Assembly: GCF_009856445.1 (NCBI RefSeq)
Contig: NZ_WMFA01000005.1
Span: 1-64,000 of the forward strand
Direction: 5' to 3'
From: Halobacillus litoralis
GTDB taxonomy: Bacteria > Bacillota > Bacilli > Bacillales > Halobacillaceae
DNA length: 64,000 nucleotides
In this document: positions 53,160-62,745 of the stretch, in pieces
Numbering within the stretch: position 1 is the first letter of the stretch
How the letters are laid out: every line of letters starts with the position of its first letter
Position numbers and translations under genes: made by a program
The notes under the pieces: generated by a model
What the model saw: the letters and a program-made list of their open reading frames with translations, nothing else
Databases searched by the model: none
What the model was told of the DNA's origin: nothing

Positions 53160-55733
53160 TTACAATCCACACTTCAACTGCGCATTACAGTTCGTGCAAG
53201 TATTGCAACCACCTATATCTTCAACCGTACCCTGGCGACAAACGGGACACGTATCTCCTACTTCAGATCCGATTGTAACGTTTGTCTTATCTAGCTCATG
53301 GATCGTGTCCATAAGTACAACATGAGGTTTTTTGTCTTCCGATTCAAACAGTTCCGTCTGTTCTCCCTCGAAGTCATTCTCTTCTGCTTTTAAAGATAAT
53401 ACTTGACTATCCCGACTTCCATCAACGTAGACCGTACCACCTTTGGCACCTCCACGATATAAACGTTGGTACACTCTTTCCACTTGTTCAACGGTGTACC
53501 CTTTTGGAGCATTGACTGTCTTGGAAATACTGCTATCTACCCAGCGCTGGATGATGCACTGTGTATCTGCGTGTGCCTCCGGGCTCATTGTCATTGCGGT
53601 AATGAACCAATCCGGCAACTCATTGGGATCTTGTTCCGGATGAGCATCCAAATATTCCTGAAGAATATCTGCCTTCACCTCAATAAATTTACCTAAACGA
53701 CCGCTTCGGTAATAGGAGAATGAAAAGTAAGGCTCAAGTCCGGTACTTACGCCCACCATAGTACCAGTACTTCCTGTAGGAGCAACAGTTAAGAGATGGG
53801 AGTTTCTAATTCCATACGTCAGTACATCCTGGCGTATATCTTCCGGCATTTCCTTCATATAGCCCGTCTGAATAAAACGTTCACGCAGTTCTTTCGTTTC
53901 TTCCTGCGTTTTTCCTGTTAAGAATGGAAAACTGCCTTTTTCTTTTGCAAGTTCAATCGACTCACGATAGGCCGTGGTAGCGATAGCTTCAAAAATTTCA
54001 TCGACCAGTTGGTTTCCTGCTTCAGATCCATAAGTGGTCTCACAATAAATCAACAAGTCATGAAGGCCCATAACACCAAGACCAATTCTTCGTTCACCAA
54101 GGGCCTGCACTTTATTTTCTTCCAGGAAATACGGAGTTGCGTCAATGACATTGTCCTGCATACGGACACCACGACGAACCGTTTTCTTGAGCTTTTCAAA
54201 GTCGACCTGCTTGCGTTCCTTGTCTGCAACATTTGCCAGGTTGACTGCAGCGAGATTACATACAGAATAAGGAGCAAGTGGCTGTTCACCACAAGGGTTT
54301 GTAGCGACTACCTTCTGTCCATATGCTGTTGCATTTGTTTTCTCATTGGCATTATCAATAAAGAATATGCCTGGTTCAGCCGAATACGTAGCACAGATAT
54401 TAATAAGGTTCCACAATTCGCTGGCTTTTACTGTACGATAGGTGCGCACATCGAATCCACGCGCCTCCCATTCACGAACATCTCCACTTTGATGCCATTC
54501 TTCATTGTAGATTTTCATTTCTTCAGCTGAATAATTTTCAACATCCGGGAAACGAAGCTCATAATCAGCATCATTTTCCACAGCTTCCATAAATTCATTC
54601 GTGATACACACAGAAATGTTGGCGCCTGTCAAAAATTCAGAGTTATGAACGGTATAGTTCCCGCCGAGGTGAAGCTTCTCTTCTGCTTCTTGAATGCTTT
54701 GATCCGTAAATCCTCCTTGCCCTTGGATGTGTTTATAATTGACCACACTCTGGTACAAGTCCCTCTCTGTTTCTGTGAGCGGGGTGAATTTCAATTTATC
54801 TTTAGCCAATTGTTTGATCGTTTCATCTTCGGTATTCTCAATGAGGAAACGGAGAATTCGCGTATTTTGCATTTTAGAAATAATAAATTCAAGAATGTCA
54901 GGGTGCCAGTCAGATAACATAATCATTTGGGCCCCGCGTCTTGAACCACCTTGTTCGACAAGGTGTGTAAGCTTAGCGATATCATCGAGCCAGGAAACGG
55001 AGCCTGAAGATTTGCCGTTCACTCCTCTAGCCAGCGTGTTCCGAGGACGTAGTGTTGAGCCATTCGTTCCCACTCCACCTCCACGGGACATAATTTCCAT
55101 CACTTGCTTACGATGATCCGATATGCCTTCACGAGAGTCTTGAATGTATGGCATCACATAACAATTAAAATATGTGACATCGGTTTGAGAACCTGCGCCA
55201 TACAAAACACGTCCGGCTGGGATGAAATTCAACTCCGATAACTCTTCATAGAAGTCATTGAAGCTTTGTTGTTTCTTTTCCGTATCTGTTTCTACTTCAG
55301 AAAGCCCCGAAGCATTACGAAGGGCAATCTGCTCATAGTAGACTTCCAAAGGTTTATCGATCGTGTCAAGGCTACGCTTGATCAAACCTGTTTTTCGTTC
55401 CTCTTCATGCTCAAGAACATTTAGGAATTCATCTTCCACCCTTACTATAGCCTGGTGAGTCTGCCAATCAATAGAATGAATAAACCCAAAACCACGGGCA
55501 GGGAACTTCGGATCGTCCTTAACTGTAAGAACTACGAAATCACCCTCTGCAAGAGTCAACTTTTCTGTATCTTTAAACGCATACCTGTCCAGCATCACAA
55601 GTCGTGAGACACCTTTGTGTGTTATTGCCATGGATTCAGTAATTTCATGAACCTGTGGAAACTGCCTTATATCTGCATTGAGGCGTTGCACATCAATTTT
55701 TGTGTGTACATCTATGGAGGTGGTCGTCTGCAT
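53160..55733 (-). CDS. nrdJ: Adenosylcobalamin-dependent ribonucleoside-diphosphate reductase (class II)
   Basis: An 857-residue class II ribonucleotide reductase using B12 to make the thiyl radical. After an N-terminal accessory region (about 1-130) the barrel has TYFNCYVMPY (first redox Cys), GGGVGTNGSTLRPRN, VATNPCGEQPLAPYSVCNLAAVNL (radical Cys, Glu and neighbours), RIGLGVMGLHDLL and VAPTGSTGTMVGVSTGLEPYFSF. The C-terminus is a cysteine-rich tail (CPVCRQGTVEDIGGCNTCTNCNAQLKCG) that re-reduces the active site or binds zinc. ATG behind GGGAGAG. Two NrdR boxes lie upstream. B. subtilis lacks this class at this place, so it is an addition to the conserved order. Confidence 0.95.
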   Translation of the reverse strand: MQTTTSIDVHTKIDVQRLNADIRQFPQVHEITESMAITHKGVSRLVMLDRYAFKDTEKLTLAEGDFVVLTVKDDPKFPARGFGFIHSIDWQTHQAIVRVEDEFLNVLEHEEERKTGLIKRSLDTIDKPLEVYYEQIALRNASGLSEVETDTEKKQQSFNDFYEELSELNFIPAGRVLYGAGSQTDVTYFNCYVMPYIQDSREGISDHRKQVMEIMSRGGGVGTNGSTLRPRNTLARGVNGKSSGSVSWLDDIAKLTHLVEQGGSRRGAQMIMLSDWHPDILEFIISKMQNTRILRFLIENTEDETIKQLAKDKLKFTPLTETERDLYQSVVNYKHIQGQGGFTDQSIQEAEEKLHLGGNYTVHNSEFLTGANISVCITNEFMEAVENDADYELRFPDVENYSAEEMKIYNEEWHQSGDVREWEARGFDVRTYRTVKASELWNLINICATYSAEPGIFFIDNANEKTNATAYGQKVVATNPCGEQPLAPYSVCNLAAVNLANVADKERKQVDFEKLKKTVRRGVRMQDNVIDATPYFLEENKVQALGERRIGLGVMGLHDLLIYCETTYGSEAGNQLVDEIFEAIATTAYRESIELAKEKGSFPFLTGKTQEETKELRERFIQTGYMKEMPEDIRQDVLTYGIRNSHLLTVAPTGSTGTMVGVSTGLEPYFSFSYYRSGRLGKFIEVKADILQEYLDAHPEQDPNELPDWFITAMTMSPEAHADTQCIIQRWVDSSISKTVNAPKGYTVEQVERVYQRLYRGGAKGGTVYVDGSRDSQVLSLKAEENDFEGEQTELFESEDKKPHVVLMDTIHELDKTNVTIGSEVGDTCPVCRQGTVEDIGGCNTCTNCNAQLKCGL

Positions 55734-55786
55734 TTTGCATCTCTCCCTTTAAACTAAAAACTAAGTAATTTTCATTTGATATATGT

Positions 55787-55816
55787 AACATACCACATCT
55801 GCAAAAAGATAATCAA
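55787..55816 (-). promoter_or_regulatory. Sigma-A promoter of nrdJ
   Basis: On the minus strand TTGATT, an 18-base spacer, then TATGTT with TG just upstream of the -10. The -35 falls inside the first NrdR box. Confidence 0.6.
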
Positions 55817-55859
55817 TATATTGTGTTGTGATAATTTTCAGTCACCATATATTGTGCTG
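55812..55859. promoter_or_regulatory. Pair of NrdR boxes upstream of nrdJ
   Basis: Two copies of the NrdR box (consensus ACACWATATATWGTGT) are seen. ATCAATATATTGTGTT lies at 55812-55827 and ACCATATATTGTGCTG at 55844-55859. They start 32 bases apart, about three helical turns, which is the usual NrdR arrangement. The nearer box overlaps the -35. NrdR represses reductase genes when dATP is high. The rest of the 55734-56104 gap, toward yqhL, shows nothing else. Confidence 0.82.
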
Positions 55860-56104
55860 TTGAACGAATATGTAGAAACTTGTCAATCGGAAAATCTTGA
55901 GATATTAAACGTATATCCCAGAGATTAAAAGAAAAACCTCTCCCTTGTTGTTTGTTTCAGCTTTTTCATCATTTGCATCCTATCACCTACTACAATCCTC
56001 GACAAAATAACAATTTCACACATGTTTCGGAAAAATTTTTTTGAAATACTCCTCATTCCCTCCTATAATAGATAGAGGAATAGAGAAATGAGGGGGATGG
56101 AAAG

Positions 56105-56485
56105 ATGGATTTATGGATCTTAATCGCAGCGATCCTATTAATTATCGCTTTCGGTTTGTATAGATTCTTCAAAGCTAGAAAAATCATGACCACATTACCG
56201 GAAGACAAGTTCCGCGAAGGGTACAGAAAAGCCCAGTTGATTGATGTTCGTGAACCGAAGGAATTTGATGGCGGCCACATTCTTGGGGCAAGAAATATAC
56301 CATTGTCTCAAATGAAAAACCGCCTTATTGAAATCCGCAAAGACAAACCTGTTTATCTATACTGCCAAAGCGGCGCCCGTTCCGCACGTGCCGCAATGAT
56401 GCTCCACAAGCAAGGATATGAAGACCTCAATATGCTTGAAGGTGGATTCAAAAAGTGGAATGGTAAAGTCAAAACGAAAAAGTAA
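56105..56485 (+). CDS. yqhL: Rhodanese-domain membrane-anchored protein YqhL
   Basis: 126 residues: an N-terminal membrane helix (LWILIAAILLIIAFGLYRFF) and a rhodanese domain (about 30-120) with LIDVREPKEFDGGHILGARNIPL and the active loop YCQSGARSARA, whose Cys would carry the persulfide. It faces the cytosol and probably moves sulfane sulfur. Matches YqhL of B. subtilis. Own terminator follows. Confidence 0.9.
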   Translation: MDLWILIAAILLIIAFGLYRFFKARKIMTTLPEDKFREGYRKAQLIDVREPKEFDGGHILGARNIPLSQMKNRLIEIRKDKPVYLYCQSGARSARAAMMLHKQGYEDLNMLEGGFKKWNGKVKTKK

Positions 56486-56490
56486 CCACC

Positions 56491-56522
56491 CTCCCGGTTC
56501 TCAAAGAACCGGGATTTTCTTT
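56491..56522 (+). terminator. Terminator after yqhL
   Basis: The stem TCCCGGTTCT/AGAACCGGGA has a 3-base loop and is followed by TTTTCTTTTC. Confidence 0.9.
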
Positions 56523-56530
56523 TCTCCACC

Positions 56531-56712
56531 TTAAACTATAGAGTTGAAGACTCAGTTTCGAGATGTTCGTGGGATTCTAGTAGCTCCGGGAAAAGGTTCG
56601 CTTTCCATGGGGCGGTGAGCCTCCCGCCCCATGGAAAGCGAGTTATTCCCTGCAGCCCCATCCACTCAAAAAACATCTCGAAACTGAGTCTTCAAGAAAC
56701 CTGCCATATTGT
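56531..56712. repeat. Non-coding repeat element, copy F (short, symmetrical)
   Basis: The arms GAAGACTCAGTTTCGAGATG (from 56546) and CATCTCGAAACTGAGTCTTC (56674-56693) form a perfect 20-bp inverted repeat. The core holds CTTTCCATGGGGCGG and CCGCCCCATGGAAAG, a second inner inverted repeat, so the element can fold end to end. It is the best preserved small copy, with no coding content. Confidence 0.85.
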
Positions 56713-56725
56713 TGAAGAGATAAAA

Positions 56726-56760
56726 CCCGGAGTCCATATGTAGATGGACTCCGGGTTTTG
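56726..56760 (-). terminator. Terminator of the gcv operon
   Basis: The perfect stem AACCCGGAGTCCAT/ATGGACTCCGGGTT is followed by TTATCTCTTC on the minus strand; the T-tract is short. Confidence 0.8.
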
Positions 56761-58224
56761 TTATTGTTCTTTTTGATATCTTAAAACAGGTTTCCGTGCA
56801 GCTTGCGTTTCATCCATACGACTCACAATCGTCGTATGAGGTGCCTCTTGAACTTTTTCAGGATCATTCTCCGCTTCGTGTGCGATTTGAATCATCCGAT
56901 CAATGAAATCATCCAGCGTTTCTTTTGATTCCGTTTCCGTCGGCTCGATCATGAGAGCCTCTTCCACATTGATCGGGAAGTAAATAGTCGGTGGATGATA
57001 GCCGAAGTCAAGAAGACGCTTCGCCATATCCAACGTGCGGACCCCAAGCTTTTTCTGACGTTTACCAGACAGGATAAATTCGTGCTTGCAATGACGATCG
57101 AATGGTAGATCGAATGCCTCTTGAAGGCGTCGCATCATGTAATTCGCATTGATGACGGCGTATTCGCTCACTTTTTTCAACCCTTCCGGCCCCATCGTAC
57201 GGATGTACGTATAGGCACGGACGTTAATGCCAAAGTTCCCATAGTAAGGTTTCACTCTTCCAATTGATTGTGGGCGGTCATAATCAAACACATACAAGTC
57301 ATTTTCCTTCTTCAAAATCGGTGCTGGCAAATATTCAGCGAATTCAGCGGTAACTCCGACTGGACCTGAACCTGGTCCTCCGCCTCCGTGAGGGCCTGTG
57401 AACGTTTTATGAAGATTTAAGTGAACCACGTCAAAGCCCATGTCCCCTGGTCGTGCATAACCAAGAATGGCATTGAGGTTTGCACCATCATAATAAAGCT
57501 TTCCGCCGGCTTCATGCACAATGGCCGCCATTTCTTCGATATCCTCTTCAAACAAACCAAGAGTGTTCGGGTTGGTAAGCATTAGAGCTGCCGTTTGTTC
57601 ATCGACTACTCGTTTTAAGTCTTCCAGGTCCACAAGTCCTCTCTCATCCGACTTCACGGTTACCGCTTCAAAACCAGCGACTGTAGCTGAGGCAGGATTC
57701 GTACCATGAGCAGAGTCCGGTACAATGACTTTCGTCCGGTTTGTCTCTCCCCTTGCTTCATGGTAAGCACGGATCATCATTAACCCCGTCCATTCCCCAT
57801 GAGCACCGGCAGCCGGCTGTAAGGTAACGGTATCCATGCCTGTAATGGCAGCCAGAGATTCCTGCAAATCGTACATTAAATGTAATGCTCCCTGAACACT
57901 TTCTACAGGCTGATAAGGGTGGATATGACTGAATCCAGTCAACCTAGCTACATCTTCATTCATTTTCGGATTATATTTCATCGTGCAGGAACCAAGGGGG
58001 TAAAAACCTGAGTCCACCCCGTGATTTCTTTTGGAAAGGCCCGTGTAGTGGCGCATAATTTGCAGCTCACTTACTTCTGGCAGATCTGGTTCACTTTTTC
58101 TGATATAGCCTGCTCCAATCATGTCATCGACATCTGTTTCCGGCACATCGAACTCTGGTAAGCTATATCCCGTACGACTTTCTTGACTCAATTCAAATAT
58201 TAACGGAAAGTCCTGGTTAGACAT
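56761..58224 (-). CDS. gcvPB: Glycine dehydrogenase (decarboxylating) subunit 2
   Basis: A 487-residue PLP subunit of the glycine cleavage P-protein. The cofactor Lys lies in [18 protein letters not shown] (about residue 273). [14 protein letters not shown] and [11 protein letters not shown] are family motifs. With GcvPA it decarboxylates glycine and loads aminomethyl on GcvH. ATG at 58224 overlaps the gcvPA end by 8 bases. Last gene of the operon. GcvH is not in this window. Confidence 0.95.
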   Translation of the reverse strand: MSNQDFPLIFELSQESRTGYSLPEFDVPETDVDDMIGAGYIRKSEPDLPEVSELQIMRHYTGLSKRNHGVDSGFYPLGSCTMKYNPKMNEDVARLTGFSHIHPYQPVESVQGALHLMYDLQESLAAITGMDTVTLQPAAGAHGEWTGLMMIRAYHEARGETNRTKVIVPDSAHGTNPASATVAGFEAVTVKSDERGLVDLEDLKRVVDEQTAALMLTNPNTLGLFEEDIEEMAAIVHEAGGKLYYDGANLNAILGYARPGDMGFDVVHLNLHKTFTGPHGGGGPGSGPVGVTAEFAEYLPAPILKKENDLYVFDYDRPQSIGRVKPYYGNFGINVRAYTYIRTMGPEGLKKVSEYAVINANYMMRRLQEAFDLPFDRHCKHEFILSGKRQKKLGVRTLDMAKRLLDFGYHPPTIYFPINVEEALMIEPTETESKETLDDFIDRMIQIAHEAENDPEKVQEAPHTTIVSRMDETQAARKPVLRYQKEQ

Positions 58225-59566
58225 GAAGATCCCCCACTTCCTTGACAAACATATCAATCTCTTCTTTTGTCCGAATCTCTGTTACGGCAACTAACATACA
58301 GTTCTTCAGTTTTTCATCGACTTCACCAAGGTCGTATCCTCCGATGATCCCCTGCTCAAGAAGGAGGCGGTTGAGCTCTTTCACGTCTTTATTCAATTTC
58401 ACTACAATTTCATTAAAGAATGCCCCGTCAAAAACAACCTCCACGCCTTTTTCCTGGAGCTGCTTCTTCATATAGGCTGTTTTCTGGATATTCATCCAGG
58501 ACATTTTTCTCAAGCCCTGTTTACCAAGCGAAGACATGGCTACTGAAGAAGCTAAAGCATTCAAGGCTTGATTGGAACATATGTTAGAAGTGGCTTTATC
58601 CCGACGGATATGCTGTTCTCTAGCCTGCAAGGTCAATACGAAGCCGCGACGGCCTTCTTCATCCACCGTCTGCCCAACGAGTCTCCCCGGCACTTTTCTC
58701 ATCAATTTCTTCGTCGTCGCAAAATATCCGCAGTGAGGACCTCCATACTGTGCAGGTATTCCAAACACTTGGGCATCTCCGACAACGATATCGGCTCCAA
58801 ATTCCCCCGGGGGCGTTAAATACCCTAAAGCAAGGGGATTGCTTGATGTGATCATCATCGCTTTTTTCTGTGTATCTACAATAGCTTTAACCTGGTCCAG
58901 TGGTTCGATTTGACCGAAGAAGTTCGGATACTGAACCACCACACTTGCCGTGTCCTCATCGATTTCTCTTTCTAATTGCTCAAGATCTGTTCTACCGTCC
59001 TTATGGTCGATCTCCACCACTTCCACGCCTGGTCCTTTAACATAGGAATGGATAACAGCTAAGGACTCAGGATGAATCGCTTTTGACACGAGTACTTTCT
59101 TCTTCTTCGTTTGACCGGCAGACAAGTTAACGGCTTCAGCTAAAGCCGTCCCTCCATCGTACATGGAGGAGTTTGCTACATCCATCCCTGTCAATTCACA
59201 GATCATTGTCTGAAATTCAAAAATGGCCTGCAGCTCACCTTGAGAAATTTCAGGCTGATAAGGAGTATAAGCCGTGTAAAATTCTGATCTTGAAATGACA
59301 TGATCTACAATAGAAGGAATGTAATGATCATAAACACCCGCACCAAGAAAAGAGGTATGAGATTTCAAATCGACGTTCTTTCCAGCCAGCTCCGTTAACT
59401 CTTTCATCAGTTGAAATTCATTTTTAGGTTTTTTGATTTGTAAATCACCTTTAAAACGGATACTTTCCGGTATATCTGAGAAAAGTTCATCGGACTGCTC
59501 AACACCGATGACATTCAGCATTTCTTTTTTATCTCTTTCTGTCATGGGCAAATAACGAAACTCCAT
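58217..59566 (-). CDS. gcvPA: Glycine dehydrogenase (decarboxylating) subunit 1
   Basis: A 449-residue non-PLP half of the split P-protein ([77 protein letters not shown]). In Gram-positives the P-protein is split like this. GGGGGATGG lies before the ATG. 18 bases after gcvT. Confidence 0.95.
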   Translation of the reverse strand: MEFRYLPMTERDKKEMLNVIGVEQSDELFSDIPESIRFKGDLQIKKPKNEFQLMKELTELAGKNVDLKSHTSFLGAGVYDHYIPSIVDHVISRSEFYTAYTPYQPEISQGELQAIFEFQTMICELTGMDVANSSMYDGGTALAEAVNLSAGQTKKKKVLVSKAIHPESLAVIHSYVKGPGVEVVEIDHKDGRTDLEQLEREIDEDTASVVVQYPNFFGQIEPLDQVKAIVDTQKKAMMITSSNPLALGYLTPPGEFGADIVVGDAQVFGIPAQYGGPHCGYFATTKKLMRKVPGRLVGQTVDEEGRRGFVLTLQAREQHIRRDKATSNICSNQALNALASSVAMSSLGKQGLRKMSWMNIQKTAYMKKQLQEKGVEVVFDGAFFNEIVVKLNKDVKELNRLLLEQGIIGGYDLGEVDEKLKNCMLVAVTEIRTKEEIDMFVKEVGDLHV

Positions 59567-59584
59567 GCTTCCATCCCCCTCAAT

Positions 59585-60685
59585 TTATCTTTTATAAAAA
59601 GGTGTTTTGACGACTTTCGCTTTCAGTTTCCTTTTCCGGACTTGAACCGTCACTTCAGTGCCCTCAGCTGTGTATTCGCTATTAATCAGTGCCAGACCGA
59701 CGTTTTTCCCAAGGGTTGGGGACTGAGTTCCTGTAGTAACAAAGCCAATGACTTCTTCGCCGTCCAGGACATCGTAATGGGTACGAGGAATCCCTTTATC
59801 GATCATCTCTATTCCGACAAGCTTTCGACCAGGGCCCTCTTCTTTTTGTCGTTTTAAGACATCCTTCCCAATAAAGTCTGACTCTTTATTCACTTTCACT
59901 GCAAAGTTCAATCCGGCTTCAATCGGAGTGATTTCTTTACTAAGCTCCTGGCCATACAAGGCGAGGTTTGCTTCAAAACGAAGCGTGTCACGAGCCCCGA
60001 GTCCAATCGGCTTCAACCCAAACGGTTCACCCGCCTCAAGGATGGCCTGCCACAACTGGGCTCCTGAATCTGCGTGCAGGTAAATTTCAAAGCCGTCTTC
60101 CCCGGTGTAACCTGTGCGGGATACAAGAGCATCTCCATCTACACCCTTCAAGGTCACACCTTGCTTGAAGCGGAAAAACTTGATGTCGGAAAGATCCGTG
60201 TCCGTGATGGTCTGAAGTGCTTCTTCCGCTTTTGGTCCCTGAACCGCCAGTTGTACGTATTCATCAGAGACGTCTTCCACGGTTACGTCGCCTCCCTGAT
60301 GTTCTTTCAACCATTCATAGTCCTTTTGCCGGTTTGCTGCATTCACAACGAGAAGATATTTGTCTTGATCAAGGTGATAAACGATCAAATCATCCACCGT
60401 CCCCCCGTCTTCATAGCACATAATTGTGTATTGAGCTTTCCCTGGTTCCAGCTTGGATACGTCGTTCGTCAGCATTTTTTGCAGAAAGGAAAGACTATCC
60501 GGCCCTTCCACCATCACTTCTGCCATGTGAGAGACATCAAACAACCCTGCGGCTGTTCGTGTAGCATGGTGCTCCTCTTTGATACTGGAGAACTGCACAG
60601 GTAAATCCCAGCCGCCAAAATCGATGGTTTTCGCTCCGAGTTTTTTATATTCAGAGTATAACGGTGTTCGTTTCAAATCTGCCAT
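59585..60685 (-). CDS. gcvT: Aminomethyltransferase (glycine cleavage T-protein)
   Basis: A 366-residue T-protein taking aminomethyl from GcvH to tetrahydrofolate and giving methylene-THF and ammonia. [26 protein letters not shown] at the start, [27 protein letters not shown] and [22 protein letters not shown] at 60685, eight bases after GAGGAG, is used. First gene of the operon, directly after a glycine riboswitch. Confidence 0.96.
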   Translation of the reverse strand: MADLKRTPLYSEYKKLGAKTIDFGGWDLPVQFSSIKEEHHATRTAAGLFDVSHMAEVMVEGPDSLSFLQKMLTNDVSKLEPGKAQYTIMCYEDGGTVDDLIVYHLDQDKYLLVVNAANRQKDYEWLKEHQGGDVTVEDVSDEYVQLAVQGPKAEEALQTITDTDLSDIKFFRFKQGVTLKGVDGDALVSRTGYTGEDGFEIYLHADSGAQLWQAILEAGEPFGLKPIGLGARDTLRFEANLALYGQELSKEITPIEAGLNFAVKVNKESDFIGKDVLKRQKEEGPGRKLVGIEMIDKGIPRTHYDVLDGEEVIGFVTTGTQSPTLGKNVGLALINSEYTAEGTEVTVQVRKRKLKAKVVKTPFYKR

Positions 60686-60715
60686 TGGAACCACTCCTCA
60701 TCACTGATTTCGCCC

Positions 60716-60932
60716 ATAAAAAAAGAGACTTCACCGCTTGTACGGGAGTCTCTGTCCGTTTCACCAGAAAGATTCACATCAGGAAAACCTGACGCTTGCT
60801 TCTTGGGTGGTTTGCACACAAAATGCAAACACTCTCCAGAGTTGCGTCCTATAGAGGTCTTTTTGCCTGAGAGATTCACAAATGATTGCTTGCTCCTTCG
60901 GCGCCACGTACGTGGTCTCTCCCTCTACAGTC
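60716..60932 (-). ncRNA. Tandem glycine riboswitch (gcvT element) with transcription terminator
   Basis: Two aptamers follow each other on the minus strand. The first (about 60850-60932) reads GGGAGAGACCACG, GCGCCGAAGGAGCAAGC and CTCTCAGGCAAAAAGACC. The second (about 60755-60850) reads CTCTGGAGAGTG, CACCCAAGAAGCAAGC and CTTTCTGGTGAAACGGAC. A terminator stem AGAGACT/AGTCTCT (60724-60753) with seven T follows. Glycine binding is expected to prevent termination and turn on gcvT-PA-PB. It fills most of the 416-base gap to yqhH. Confidence 0.95.
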
Positions 60933-61101
60933 ATTCGCTTTCGTATTTTTCTAGATTTTACCGGGCATACTATTGTGTAAAGTTCAAACATTATTTTGTA
61001 TATTTTCAGCATCATTATATCACGCGTCTTTCACAAAAGACATGGTAATTCTACAATAATTCGCAATCTTTTATCATCCCTATTGATGGAGGGCTACAAA
61101 T

Positions 61102-62745
61102 ATGATCGAAATTCATCCAGACCAGTCATTTATTGGATTATTGAGCGAGAACCTGGAACATCCCGACAAACTCACAACCTGGGATGGTTTTAAGCTAGCG
61201 TATCAGGCTGCTCAATTTAAAACCGTACCAAAATTCGACGGCCTCCTTGCTCTTGAACACCTCCCCCATGTAGATTTTATGGAACACCAGATTGAAGCAG
61301 CAGAAACAGCCGTCCATCAGATGAATGGTCGCGCCATTCTAGCTGATGAAGTAGGCCTCGGAAAGACTTTAGAGGCAGGGCTGATTCTAAAAGAATATAT
61401 GATCAGGGGAAGAGCTAAAAAAATCCTCATTTTGACACCCGCTTCCCTTGTAAACCAATGGATTCAAGAACTAAATGAAAAGTTTTATATTCAGGCTGCT
61501 TCTCCCCGTAAGAAACAGGCCTCATGGAAAGAATGGGACGTAACAGTGACTTCCATCGATATGGCCAAACGGGAAAATCACAGAGAAGTCATTCTCGATA
61601 TCGATTACGATCTTATCATTATTGACGAAGCTCATAAGCTCAAGAACCATCAAACGAAAAATTACCAATTCGTACAATCCTTGAAAAAAACTTATTGTCT
61701 TCTATTGACTGCTACACCCATTCAAAACAAATTGAGTGATTTGTTTAATTTAGTATCCATTCTAAAACCTGGTTACCTCGGAAACTTGACCGATTTCAAG
61801 AAGAAATATAAAGAAAATGCAGACGATAAGGATAATATCCAACACATCCATTCTCTTGTCGGGCATTTAATGATACGGAACCGGAGAAAAGACACCGGAC
61901 TCGATTCCTCCAAGCGCAAAGTCGTCAACGAAAGACTTTCGTTTTCAGATGAGGAAATGGACATGTACAGAAAACTAGAACATCTAAAAGCGAGTCACCC
62001 ATCCTTTACGTGGCTGACACTTGCAAAAGAACTATGTTCATCCAGAGAAGCTTGTTACATGTCCCTGAACCAATTGAAGAAAAATGCACCGGAAGAAAAA
62101 GCTGACCTCTATGATGAATACATTGAAGCGATCGGACAGGTCCCTCATCATGTGAAAGCCAAACGTATGACTGAACTGATTGAAAAAACAGGCGAGAAAT
62201 TCATAGTATTTACAGAATACCGCGCCACCCAATTTTATTTGCAGTGGTATCTCCAACAGAACGGAATTACTTCCGTTCCATTCAGCGGAAAATTCAATAA
62301 GAGTAAGCGGGATTGGATGAAACAATTGTTCAAGAACAAAGCCCAGGTGATGGTCGCAACAGAAGCCGGTGGAGAGGGGATCAACCTCCAATTCTGTCAC
62401 CACATGATCAACTACGATCTTCCATGGAACCCCATGCGCCTTGAACAAAGAATTGGACGGATTCACCGCTTCGGACAGGAACACGACGTTAAAATTTTTA
62501 ACTTTGCGATCAAAGATACGATTGAAGATCACATTATGAAGATGCTGTATGAGAAGATCGAAATGTTCAAAAATGCGGTCGGTGACCTGGATCATATTCT
62601 TGAGCAGATTCCAGGTGGGTCGTTCGAGCATCAAATTCAATCCATTCTTAAACAATCGGAAAGTCAAGGAGAAGTTGACATCAAGCTTAACAATTTAGTC
62701 AGTTATGTCGAGCATACGGTGAATGAAAGGAGGGAAACGAGTTGA
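61102..62745 (+). CDS. yqhH: SNF2-family DEAD/DEAH helicase-like ATPase (YqhH)
   Basis: A 547-residue Swi2/Snf2 ATPase. Q-like lead HVDFMEHQIEAAE, Walker A ADEVGLGKTLEAG, motif Ia ILILTPASLVNQW, motif II DLIIIDEAHKLKN, motif III LLLTATPIQN. The second RecA lobe has FIVFTEYRATQ, ATEAGGEGINLQFC and QRIGRIHRFGQ. It is a dsDNA translocase likely to remodel protein-DNA complexes, with no known target. GGAGG lies ten bases before ATG. Pairs with yqhG, 4-base overlap. Confidence 0.93.
   Translation: MIEIHPDQSFIGLLSENLEHPDKLTTWDGFKLAYQAAQFKTVPKFDGLLALEHLPHVDFMEHQIEAAETAVHQMNGRAILADEVGLGKTLEAGLILKEYMIRGRAKKILILTPASLVNQWIQELNEKFYIQAASPRKKQASWKEWDVTVTSIDMAKRENHREVILDIDYDLIIIDEAHKLKNHQTKNYQFVQSLKKTYCLLLTATPIQNKLSDLFNLVSILKPGYLGNLTDFKKKYKENADDKDNIQHIHSLVGHLMIRNRRKDTGLDSSKRKVVNERLSFSDEEMDMYRKLEHLKASHPSFTWLTLAKELCSSREACYMSLNQLKKNAPEEKADLYDEYIEAIGQVPHHVKAKRMTELIEKTGEKFIVFTEYRATQFYLQWYLQQNGITSVPFSGKFNKSKRDWMKQLFKNKAQVMVATEAGGEGINLQFCHHMINYDLPWNPMRLEQRIGRIHRFGQEHDVKIFNFAIKDTIEDHIMKMLYEKIEMFKNAVGDLDHILEQIPGGSFEHQIQSILKQSESQGEVDIKLNNLVSYVEHTVNERRETS

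Noticed and set aside
55734-56104. Cobalamin riboswitch upstream of nrdJ
   Set aside because: No B12-box-like GCCACTG sequence or multi-stem aptamer seen; the NrdR boxes explain the conserved motif.
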